Assembly (NCBI RefSeq): GCF_036785885.1
Contig: NC_092323.1
Coordinates: forward strand, 14,268,501 to 14,332,500
Length of the DNA: 64,000 nt
Direction of reading: 5' to 3'
From: Coffea arabica
Lineage: Eukaryota > Streptophyta > Magnoliopsida > Gentianales > Rubiaceae
Below the pieces are notes generated by a model, which was not told the DNA's origin, searched no databases, and saw only the letters and a list, made by a program, of their open reading frames with translations. A program made the translations under genes and the position numbers. Below are positions 50,101 through 59,368 of this stretch, in pieces (within the stretch, counting starts at the first letter, position 1; each line of letters starts with the position of its first letter).

Positions 50101-52350
50101 ATTTAGGTAAGTTCCCTTCAGCCAATAGCTTTGAATTGAGGTACCCACGCTTCCATTTTTTTTACTGAAATCGCAGCATTCTAGTCAATATTTTTTGGAT
50201 GCTTTTGTTGATTACTCCCTGTATATGGCGTACTGATCTCTTGGATTCTTTATGATTTTGGTATTAAATAAGCAGCCATTTTGAGAAAGGCTGTTGAGTT
50301 AATTGCCCTCTGTTGATTTATTATACTTGGTGTCAATTTCGGACAAAGTTGAAAGCTCTGTGTTGATTAATTTGGGTAATGTGTTAATTAATTCTTTAAG
50401 ATTGGTCTGTTAGAATTAATTTGGGTGCTGAGTTGATTAAAGGTTTTTCACAAAAAGATTGCTCTGTGTTGCTCTGTAATGCGCTGTGTTGCTCTGGGCC
50501 AATGTTGCAAAAAGATCCTGTTCTTGGTAGGAAGATGAAACCAATTGAATAGGTGTTGTTTGTTATCTTGTGTAATAGATGTCATTACATGAATGCCACT
50601 GTAGGTAAGAGATTAATGAGAAAATTCAGAGCAATTTCTTAAGTAAGTCAGGAATCTGTTGAATAATTTTGATGCTAGCTTATGCAGTTCTATGTAGTGC
50701 AACAAATGATTCGAGGAATCAGAAAATTGTAAGACAATCTCCAATACTTTTCGTAGTTCCTTATTGTCTCCCTTTTCCTTTCTTGTTTGCCGCTAAGGTT
50801 GTTACTTTGAAATATGCCTAATTTTGCTGTACAAGTACTGATAATATAGCCATTCTGACAGAGTAGAGTGTAAATGTCAAATCCAATTTCCATCAATTGA
50901 CCACTAATTACACGAATGCCTTTCCCTGCTTGGTATGACTGACTGATTGCAACGAATTTGTTCCACCAAAGAGCTTGCTTCTTCAAGTTCTGTTTTTTGA
51001 GTAAGTTCAAATGTATTTTGGGTGCATTGACCGTTAAAATTCATACTGAAGGTGTAAATTAAAAACTGAACGATGTAGTAGGGAAGCATAATTACCTCTG
51101 TATGTCATTTTCGTTAAGTATTGATGAATTCAGATGTGCATACTCAACTTTTCCAGGCTCGGCAATCTTTCTTTATTCAAACTGTTCTGAATCTCTAGGC
51201 CGATTGTCACAAAGAAAACTGGCAGCTCTCGGTCATATTTGACATTTGAGTTCTTTCAATCTGATTCTTTGTTGTTTGTAGAATTCTAGGCAATGTGCTT
51301 TTTACCACATTGATTAAATAATTAATTACAGAGCAATCATTGTAAGACATTGCTCTGTGTTGATTAATTCTTTTTACAACAATATATTTAAATCTTTAAT
51401 GCAATCTTTTTTGAATTAATTCTTTTTAGCACATTGCTCTGTGTTGATTATAAGAGTTTTTTCTGGTCATTGGATGGACCATTTTTGAGGAATATGTAAC
51501 GCAAAAAAGGAAAAAGGAAATCTGGTATTTTAATTAAGAATATCTGTTGGTTTGAAGTGGTTCAATGGCCATTTTTTTACTGTAAGAGCATTTTCTATAG
51601 CTGCCATCCATTTCTAGCTTTGGGAACGAGTCATATGATGCTGCATTTAATTAAAAGAAACTGATTTCTAGAGCAAGTTGGTTGAATTTGAAATCATATT
51701 CCTCTTATTTTTATGTTTAAGTTCTGGAAAAATTTGATTTTCTCCTCCCTTAACGTGGTGATGATTGGCATTCAAATTCACATAAAAAAAAAACTTTTGG
51801 ATTTTAAGTTCGAATTTGAACATTGCCCTTCCTGATCGAAAAACTGCTTATGTGGATCGTAGCTATTGATTTTAATGCCAAAGTATAAGCTGGGAAAAAT
51901 ACAGAGTTGTTACAAGGGCAGTGTAACTTGTCGGAGGTGAAATAGGTGAAATAGGGCTAGAGTTGTTACAAGGGCAATGTAACTTGTCGGAGTTGTTTAA
52001 GAAGGTGTTAAAACTCTGAATTCATGTATTCTTTTGACTGCAAATAGCTATCTGGTTATGAACCAGTCATTCGAAGGAGCACACAAAAAATTTTTCACCT
52101 AAATTGTGTACTTATTGAGGCTTTGGTTTAATTAATCCATGAGTAGTAGTAATATTTTTCATGCCTTCATTTGATTTAGGTGAAATAGGGGGTTAGCGGA
52201 ATTAGTGCAAATTCTATTGTTTGCTTTTTAATATTTTGAATGTCGAATTTCATTTCTTTCTTGCACGTATTTTTCTGTTCTATTATAGAGGTAGATAATT
52301 TTGCTGAATTCCAAAATTTGAGATATAGGTATACATTCTTTTGTTAACAG
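50101..52350 (+). other. Harbinger 5' region, non-coding
   Basis: Long AT-rich stretch, possibly a leader intron, since GTAAGT follows the CpG-richer 49860-50105 block. It contains at least four copies of GCTCTGTGTTGATTAAT-like phrases (about 50300-51440) and a 56-bp tandem pair starting at 51903 and 51959 (AGAGTTGTTACAAGGGCA). No protein gene seen. Confidence 0.5.
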
Positions 52351-52892
52351 GTTTATGCCGCCACGCACTAGATCTATTTCTAGAGGTTTGTTTTGGGGGT
52401 AGAATTTTTTTTCTTTGCATGTTGGACTGTTAAGAATTGTAAGGGCTAATATTCACTTTTGCTCACAGTCGGAAAACTCATACTTGCTGGTTCTGTTAGC
52501 ACTGCTTGGTCTGAGTATGGAGAGAACGACTTACAGCTTTGCATCACCAATTACTTCAAGGTATTATTGAATTCGTCTCTTTTTCCAACCCCGTCACTAA
52601 TATATTGAATTAACTATTTTGTATGCCCTTGATTTTCATGGCTGCCCTGGTTGTTCATTGGTATTATTTGCACGTGATTCATCTGTATTACTTCAATATT
52701 GCTCTATATTGGAAGTGGGGCTATAGATGCCATTCAATTTCTGTTTAGCATCTTTAATAGTCAATTTTCGCTAATCTTATTTGTCCTATATAAAGCGTAA
52801 AAAACCAATGGCTGGTAAGGTTGGTTCATCAAGGTAAGGTCGAGCCCAATTTCCAATGGAGCGAGAGCTTGAATTTGTGGAGTACTTGGTTG

Positions 52893-53151
52893 AGTTATTA
52901 ATTATGCTAAAAAGTCTATTTTTCATATATTTCATTGATCTATTTATACAAGTAACTAGGTTAAATGGTCAGCCATGTACAGCTGTATATAGTCTGTAAT
53001 TACAGACTATATACAGCTGTATTCTTAGACTAATTACAGCAGCTATCTTAGACTAATTACATAGCTGTATTCTTAGACTAATTTCAGCAGCTATCTTAGA
53101 CTAATTACATAGTTGTATTCTTAGACTAATTACAGCTAATTCCTACCAACT
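52893..53151 (-). repeat. Copia 3' LTR
   Basis: 259 bp. In element sense it starts AGTTGGTAGGAATTAG and ends ...CATAATTAATAACT, so the ends are AG...CT rather than TG...CA. It contains a perfect 42-bp palindrome (52979-53020) and about five copies of TTAGACTAATT. Confidence 0.93.
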
Positions 53152-53162
53152 CTCCCCCTCAA
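53152..53162 (-). other. Copia polypurine tract
   Basis: TTGAGGGGGAG on the minus strand directly abuts the 3' LTR. The pol stop codon TGA (53161-53159) lies inside this tract. Confidence 0.85.
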
Positions 53163-56100
53163 GTTGGGGCATAGATATCACAAATGCCCAACTTGGATAG
53201 AGATGCATTGAATAAGTTACTAGTAACAGCATGAGTCATAATATCAGCCAACTGATCTGAACTTCTAGTATAGGGAATTTCAATTGTCCCTGAATCAAGA
53301 TTATCTTTGATGTAGCTCCTATCAATTTCAACATGCTTTGTCCGATCATGTTGAACAGGATTATTTGCAATCTTAATGGCTGCCATATTATCACAAAATA
53401 ATACCATAGGACCTTTTGGACCAAACCCAATCTCCTTTAAGAGAATTTTCAGCCAAGAGAGTTCTGTGATAGCATGATGCATAGCTCGATATTCAGCCTC
53501 TGCACTAGATAATGAAACCACGTTCTGTTTTTTACTTTTCCAAGACACCAAGTTGCCTCCAACAAAAGCCAAATATCCAGAAGTTGATTTTCTATCTAAC
53601 TTGCTACCAGCAAAATCAGAGTCTGTATATCCAACAACATCAAAATGTTCGTGTTTGGAGAATAAGACACCTTTTCCTGGAGCTGATTTCAAGTAAGCCA
53701 AGATTCGATTAACAGCATTCATGTGTTGATCACTTGGATTGTGCATAAACTGGCTAATAACACTGACTGCATATGCTAAATCTGGCCTGGTATGAGTTAA
53801 ATAGATTAGTCTACCCACGATCCTTTGATATCTTTCCTTGTTTGTTGGAATCTGATCAGAAAAGAAGGCTAGGCCATGATTCACTTCAATCGGAGTATCT
53901 ATCGGCTCACACGCAGACATACCAGTTTCAGCTAGGAGTTCCAATGTATACTTCCTTTGGGAAAGGAAGAGTCCTTGCTTAGACCGTGATACTTCAATGC
54001 CAAGAAAATATTTAAGAGTCCCCAAATCTTTAATCTCAAATTCTTTGGCCAAGTAGCTTCGAAGGTTCTCTATTTCTTCTTTGTTATTACCTGTTACAAT
54101 CATATCATCAACATAGACAAGAAGTATGGTAATATCATTGTAGTTACGTTTATAGAACAGCGTGTGATCTGCTGAAGCTTGCTTGAATCCATACTCCTCC
54201 ATGGCATGACTCAATCTTCCAAACCATGCCCTTGGTGATTGTTTTAATCCATACAATGCCTTTTTCAGTCTGCATACCTTTCCTTCTTCTAGTGTAAACC
54301 CTTGAGGAGGATCCATGAAAACTTCCTCAGTCAACTCACCATGAAGAAAGGCATTCTTCACATCAAATTGTCGTAGAGGCCAGTCTAAATTAACTGCAAG
54401 TGACAATATGGCTCGAACAGTGTTCATCTTGGCAACCGGTGCAAATGTCTCTTGATAGTCAATACCATAGGTTTGAGTGTAGCCTTTTGCAACCAGTCTA
54501 GCTTTGTATCTTTCAACTGCCCCATCAGACTTGTGTTTGACATTGAATACCCATTTACACCCTACGGTCTTCTTTCCCATTGGTAACTCAACCATTTCCC
54601 AAGTAGAATTCTTTTGGAGAGCCATCACAAAGCTAGACTGGTTGCAAAAGGCTACACTCAAACCTATGGTATTGACTATCAAGAGACATTTGCACCCTAC
54701 GGTCTTCTTTCCCATTGGTAACTCAACCATTTCCCAAGTAGAATTCTTTTGGAGAGCCATCATTTCTTCTACCATTGCATTTTTCCACTTAGGATCATCA
54801 AGGGCTTCCTGAAAATGACTAGGAACATATACAGAAGACAACTGAAGAGCAAATGTCAAGTTAGCCTTAGACAAACGGTGATAGGATATAAAATCAGAAA
54901 TTGGATAAGAAACATTGGAAGCTTTTGAAAAACCAAGTCTATCAGGTTCTTTTCGTTCACGAAGAGGATATCTTCTATTCTGATCAATATTAGGATATGA
55001 GTCGAGACTTTCAGAAGAAGTACATACCTTAGTGTCAATCTTGGAAGATTCATTCGATAGCATGGTAGTATCAACAAGGGAGGTACTATCATTAAGGGAG
55101 GTACAAGAATCAGGAGGCATAACAGTGGTATCTTTTGTTCTCCTAGAATATCCTTTCCCAAAGAGATGAGCGGGTCTCTCACTATTAGTTTCAATTTTAT
55201 TTTCCTGACCATCATCTAAAACTAAGGATTCCCCGTTTTCCTTTGCATTCTCTATACCTGAGATCCAAATCCTTTTTTCTCCTAGCCATTGTTCTTCCTC
55301 TTCTCTACTTTTAATCTCCCCCTGAAGAGGAACCGTAGACATATGTCCAGAAAAATAAGACTCATTTTCACAAAATTGAACATCCATAGACACATAGTAG
55401 GTTCTTGTAGGAGGATGAAAACATTTATATCTCTTTTGTGAATTAGAATAGCCAAGGAAAACACATTTGATAGCACGAGGATCAAGTTTATCTCTATGAT
55501 GAGAATGAACATGAACATAGCATACACAACCAAAAACCTTTGGACAAATATTAAGAGCAGAAGGAATAGAATGAAATTTAGATAACATTCTCAAAGGGGT
55601 TTGGAAATCAATAACCTTAGCAGGCATTCGATTAATGAGGAAAACAGCAGCCATAATAGCTTCAGCCCAAAAATGTTTTGGAACATGCATAGTAAAACAT
55701 AAGGCTCGTGCTACTTCAAGAAAGTGACGATTTTTCCGTTCTGCTGTGCCATTCTGCTGGGGTGTGTAAACACAAGTGGTTTGATGAAGAATGCCATGTT
55801 GTATCATAAAATCAGCAAGAGATCGATTCACAAATTCACGACCATTATCAGAATGAAAAACCTTAATTTTAGTGTTGAATTGAGTAAGAATCATGTTATA
55901 AAACTGAGGAATAATATGACAAACATCACTCTTAGATTTCATCAAATATACCCAACTGACTCTAGTACAGTCATCAATAAAAGATACAAAATATTTATGT
56001 CCTGAAGTAGAAGTAGTTGAGAAAGGACCCCACACATCAGTATAAACACATGAAAAAGGAGTGACACTTTTATTAAAACTAACTTTGAAAGGAACACGAT

Positions 56101-56299
56101 GGTTTTTTGCATAAACACATTGTTCACATCTTAAGCTAGAAGTTGAAATATTGGAAAATAACTTAGGAAACATATGCTCTAAATAAGAAAAAGATGGATG
56201 TCCTAGTCGACGATGCCACAGGATTATTCTTTCTATTTCTAATGTCCCACTTTTTGTTTGAAGACCTCGAGCAGATATTGTTATGCCTTGATTGTCTTC
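53159..56299 (-). CDS. pol: Copia integrase-RT-RNase H part of polyprotein
   Basis: Open in the same frame as gag-pro after the TAG. The HHCC zinc region begins at WHRRLGHPSF, upstream of the first ATG of this part (56173). From that ATG (1,004 residues): integrase D46 in YTDVWGP, D in HSDNGREF, E in NGTAERKNRH; RT with KARLVAKGYTQ, PQGF, KALYGLKQSPRAW and the YVDD active site; RNase H with YTDSDFAG, DRKSTSGY and SSAEAEYRAM. A 135-bp in-frame insertion near the RT N-terminus repeats MALQKNSTWEMVELPMGKKT and inserts an inverted copy of downstream sequence. Otherwise it looks intact. Confidence 0.92.
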   Translation of the reverse strand, partial: EDNQGITISARGLQTKSGTLEIERIILWHRRLGHPSFSYLEHMFPKLFSNISTSSLRCEQCVYAKNHRVPFKVSFNKSVTPFSCVYTDVWGPFSTTSTSGHKYFVSFIDDCTRVSWVYLMKSKSDVCHIIPQFYNMILTQFNTKIKVFHSDNGREFVNRSLADFMIQHGILHQTTCVYTPQQNGTAERKNRHFLEVARALCFTMHVPKHFWAEAIMAAVFLINRMPAKVIDFQTPLRMLSKFHSIPSALNICPKVFGCVCYVHVHSHHRDKLDPRAIKCVFLGYSNSQKRYKCFHPPTRTYYVSMDVQFCENESYFSGHMSTVPLQGEIKSREEEEQWLGEKRIWISGIENAKENGESLVLDDGQENKIETNSERPAHLFGKGYSRRTKDTTVMPPDSCTSLNDSTSLVDTTMLSNESSKIDTKVCTSSESLDSYPNIDQNRRYPLRERKEPDRLGFSKASNVSYPISDFISYHRLSKANLTFALQLSSVYVPSHFQEALDDPKWKNAMVEEMMALQKNSTWEMVELPMGKKTVGCKCLLIVNTIGLSVAFCNQSSFVMALQKNSTWEMVELPMGKKTVGCKWVFNVKHKSDGAVERYKARLVAKGYTQTYGIDYQETFAPVAKMNTVRAILSLAVNLDWPLRQFDVKNAFLHGELTEEVFMDPPQGFTLEEGKVCRLKKALYGLKQSPRAWFGRLSHAMEEYGFKQASADHTLFYKRNYNDITILLVYVDDMIVTGNNKEEIENLRSYLAKEFEIKDLGTLKYFLGIEVSRSKQGLFLSQRKYTLELLAETGMSACEPIDTPIEVNHGLAFFSDQIPTNKERYQRIVGRLIYLTHTRPDLAYAVSVISQFMHNPSDQHMNAVNRILAYLKSAPGKGVLFSKHEHFDVVGYTDSDFAGSKLDRKSTSGYLAFVGGNLVSWKSKKQNVVSLSSAEAEYRAMHHAITELSWLKILLKEIGFGPKGPMVLFCDNMAAIKIANNPVQHDRTKHVEIDRSYIKDNLDSGTIEIPYTRSSDQLADIMTHAVTSNLFNASLSKLGICDIYAPT
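54558..54762. repeat. 70-bp direct repeat flanking a 65-bp inverted copy, within RT
   Basis: Identical 70-bp copies at 54558-54627 and 54693-54762. The 65 bp between them (54628-54692) is the exact reverse complement of 54442-54506. The junctions share TGCACC-type microhomology. Confidence 0.93.
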
Positions 56300-57631
56300 C
56301 TAGTAATATAAACCATCCCTCTCCTTACCAATGCCAATCGTCATCTTCGTAAGATTGTCCTGAAAAACACAATGAGTAGAGTGAAAAATGACAGAACAGT
56401 TAAGATGCTTTGTTATTTTACTAATGGAGAGGAGATTATTTGAGAGTTTAGGTGCAAGTAAAACAGAGGACATAGAAAACTTTGGTGAAAGAGACACATT
56501 TCCAGCGGCTATGATTGGTGTAAAATTTCCATTAGCAACCTGTACAGACTTCACAGGTGGAGATGTAAGAGAGTCAATGATAGAAGAGTTACTAGTCATA
56601 TGATCAGTAGCCCCTGAATCAATAATCCAAGTGCTAGGATGAGCAGAAATAACGGACAAACCAAAAATACCTTCTTGAGAAGATGCCCGAGACACATGGG
56701 AAGCAGAAGATGGAGTAGTGTCTATGGCAGCAACGTTTTGAGCAACAGTATTATGAGCAAATTTTTTATTTTTCCTCTCAGCTTGCTTAAGTTTATACCA
56801 TTCTGGATAGCCATGCTTCTTCCAACAAACATCAATTGTATGTGTATTCTTATTGCAGTAGGTGCAAAATCGAGACTGAGAAGCTATAGAATTTCCATTA
56901 ATGGTAATAGGAGTGCTCTTTTGAATAGTTAGAGCTGAAGCCTCAAAGTGTGATTCTGCTCCCATGGCAACTTGTCTTTGTAGTTCTCGACGAACCATGG
57001 AGTAGACTTCTTCTAATCTTGGTAAAGGAGAAGTACTTAGAACACGGCTGCGAACTTGATCTAACTTATTATCAAGCCCAGCAAGAAAAATATAAACTCG
57101 ATCTTCGGCAATACGATTTCTATATTTTTCCATATCAGCAGCACATGTCATGTCATTGGGCCGTCGATAATCGAGCTCCATAAAGGTTGAGTTTAATTCG
57201 TTGTAATATTCTGCTAGAGGCCGACCATCTTGTTGTAAATGAAAAGTCTTCTTCATTAGCTCATAAACTTCAGAGGAATCTGATACATCAAGGTAACTTC
57301 TTTTTACAGCATCCCAAACTTCCTTTGATGTGCCGCATTGTACAAAGTGAGATATCAGATTATCACTCATTGAATTAATGAGCCAAGATTTGACAAGAGA
57401 ATCTTCAGCTTCCCATTCATCATAACTTGAATCATCTACTGCTGGTGCAGCTTTTTTTCCATTAATATAGCCCATTTTTTTCCTTCCAGCAATATGCATC
57501 TCCAAAATCTTGGACCAAACTCGATAATTAGTGCCATCCAATTTAATGTAGATGGAAGAAGAAGCATCTTGTATGGTTAGAGTGGAGAGATTCTTGCTGT
57601 TAGGAGATTCAACATCAGGTTTGGTTGACAT
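56300..57631 (-). CDS. gag-pro: Copia Gag-protease part of polyprotein
   Basis: 443 residues. Starts MSTKPDVESP, 105 bp inside the PBS. The Gag core has LDGTNYRVWSKILEMHIAGR and the UBN2-type region. Zinc knuckle CTYCNKNTHTIDVCWKKHG lies at about residues 258-276. Protease active-site motif WIIDSGATDHMT lies near residue 340. The frame ends at a TAG (56300-56302) and continues in the same frame into integrase, so it is the N-terminal part of one polyprotein, interrupted by one stop. Confidence 0.92.
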   Translation of the reverse strand: MSTKPDVESPNSKNLSTLTIQDASSSIYIKLDGTNYRVWSKILEMHIAGRKKMGYINGKKAAPAVDDSSYDEWEAEDSLVKSWLINSMSDNLISHFVQCGTSKEVWDAVKRSYLDVSDSSEVYELMKKTFHLQQDGRPLAEYYNELNSTFMELDYRRPNDMTCAADMEKYRNRIAEDRVYIFLAGLDNKLDQVRSRVLSTSPLPRLEEVYSMVRRELQRQVAMGAESHFEASALTIQKSTPITINGNSIASQSRFCTYCNKNTHTIDVCWKKHGYPEWYKLKQAERKNKKFAHNTVAQNVAAIDTTPSSASHVSRASSQEGIFGLSVISAHPSTWIIDSGATDHMTSNSSIIDSLTSPPVKSVQVANGNFTPIIAAGNVSLSPKFSMSSVLLAPKLSNNLLSISKITKHLNCSVIFHSTHCVFQDNLTKMTIGIGKERDGLYY

Positions 57632-57736
57632 ATTGTGATGTGATTAGTGTTTTAGAGAAGAAATTTCAGTAGTGTGGGCTATTGAAAGAATGGCTGGAAT
57701 CTTCAGAGAAGAGGAGAGCAAGGAAAAAACCCCAAT

Positions 57737-57748
57737 GCTCTGATACCA
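57737..57748 (-). other. Copia primer-binding site
   Basis: TGGTATCAGAGC on the minus strand, complementary to the 3' end of initiator tRNA-Met, starts directly after the 5' LTR with no spacer. Confidence 0.9.
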
Positions 57749-58007
57749 AGTTATTAATTATGCTAAAAAGTCTATTTTTCATATATTTCATTGATCTATT
57801 TATACAAGTAACTAGGTTAAATGGTCAGCCATGTACAGCTGTATATAGTCTGTAATTACAGACTATATACAGCTGTATTCTTAGACTAATTACAGCAGCT
57901 ATCTTAGACTAATTACATAGCTGTATTCTTAGACTAATTTCAGCAGCTATCTTAGACTAATTACATAGTTGTATTCTTAGACTAATTACAGCTAATTCCT
58001 ACCAACT
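57749..58007 (-). repeat. Copia 5' LTR
   Basis: 259 bp, reads identical to the other LTR. It contains the matching 42-bp palindrome at 57835-57876 and carries the element promoter. Confidence 0.93.
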
Positions 58008-59368
58008 GGTTGAATTTAAACGGGCTAATAGAATGAATAAGGGTAATTTAAAGAGTGAGGTGTTCCCGGCAATTGTTGATAAATTTGCCAAAAAAGGATG
58101 CCACTTTGATCCAGTTCAAATCAAGGCGAAGTATTATGCATTACGCCATTTGACTCAAGAATACAATCGCATGCGATTGAGGGTGACTGGGGCCGGATGG
58201 GATTCCCTCCTTCAGACTGTAACCATGGACGAAAGCAAATGGCAAGCTGTGATTAAGGTACTCCAATTAATTTTTTCTTTTGCATTACATAAGCTTATAC
58301 AGTGTAAAAACTATTTTTTACCGTCCTTTATGTTAATTTTGGTATTAAATGTGTAGGAGAATCCATCTTTTGAGACTTACCACAACAAAGATTGCCATGT
58401 CTTCTACATATTGTCGGAGGTGTTTGACAAAATGGATGCCCAAGGCCAATATGCTAGGGACTCAAACCAACCATCAGTTGACATCAATGACGAGATAAGA
58501 GCGAGGCAAAGTCAAGCATATGACAATATGGGTGGCCAGGGTACGGAGCACGTGGACCTGACTAATGATATGACGCCTCCTATGCAGTCAATTGGGAAAT
58601 CGGATGCCAAACATTCGAAAGGCAAAGGCAAAGGGAAAAGGAAGACTCCAGAATCTTCATCCGCCAAAGACAGCGACCTCCCGCCCGGTCTAAGTCGCAC
58701 CTCGTACAATAATGCACTATCTTGGATGGATGTGACCTTTGCTGCCGATCGGACCATGTCCCAGAGCGTAGATGCCCCATCTCCCCCACCTGCTGCTACT
58801 CCAGCTCCTCCTCCTACGATTTACGTGGATGATGACCTGTACTCTGTGGCAAAGGCAGATGCAGCCTTAAACACAATAGAAGGCTTGCCAGATCGGGTAA
58901 CTGTCAAAGCAGCTGTTAAGTTGGCTGATTCCGCTGACCATCGGAGGATGTTTTTGAGTCAAAAGAGTGAGGCTTGGAAGCGGTTATATGCACTGACGAT
59001 TGGGGGAGCGAAATAGATGAGTAAGACCTGCATGTGCCTAGGGGTTAAGCACCAGTTGGAAGGCTTTGTTTGCATGTTTAAATGACATTTGATTTGTGTT
59101 TGTGATTGATGGATGCTGGTTTTCCTTGTTGGGAAACGAATTTGCACTTTGGTTGTTTCATTATGTAGTTTGGATCATTTTAAGACTTACCATAATGTTT
59201 CTCCATTTCAAGTATTTGACTTTTCGAGTTGGCGAATAATAAATAGGAGTTCTACTTTAATATAAGAGTTGTTTCACTAATTCACATATTCCTAGCCATT
59301 TCTGACTTATTTGTGCTTATGTATCACTTTTTTTCAAGGTGCAGGTGTTTTGCCCAAACAGAGCATAA

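Larger units (their letters stand above)
52893..58007 (-). mobile_element. Ty1/Copia LTR retrotransposon, nearly intact
   Basis: Element of 5,115 bp with two 259-bp LTRs, PBS, polypurine tract and a gag-PR-INT-RT-RNaseH order (integrase before RT, diagnostic of Copia). Target duplication GGTTG at 52888-52892 and 58008-58012. The LTRs read as identical by eye, so the insertion is recent. The short LTRs and overall size suggest an Ale/Retrofit-like lineage (tentative). It interrupts Harbinger ORF1 in the opposite orientation. Confidence 0.95.
52355..59016 (+). pseudogene. Harbinger ORF1, Myb/SANT-like DNA-binding protein, disrupted
   Basis: ORF1 partners of PIF/Harbinger transposases bind transposon ends through a Myb/SANT-like (Myb_DNA-bind_3 type) domain. 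Candidate pieces: 52355-52385 and 52469-52560 (start MPPRTRSISR, weakly supported), 52793-52892, then after the Copia insertion 58013-58257 and 58357-59016. The coding frame runs ...FVEYLVE before the Copia and FKRANRMNKGNLKSEVF after it. The domain includes W/GWDSLL and a ...DESKWQAVIK end, followed by a disordered, Pro- and Lys-rich middle and a C-terminal helical part. Breaks: a 5.1-kb Copia insert and an in-frame TAA at 52835-52837, unless translation starts at the later ATG 52853-52855. Confidence 0.8.

Noticed and set aside
52353-52560. Considering MPPRTRSISR...LCITNYFK as an independent host gene
   Set aside because: The splice sites are plausible, but the segment sits directly before the Harbinger Myb-like exon on the same strand, so it is kept only as a weak ORF1 5' part.
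58512-58789. Minus-strand ORFs opposite Harbinger ORF1
   Set aside because: Shadows of the ORF1 coding exon.
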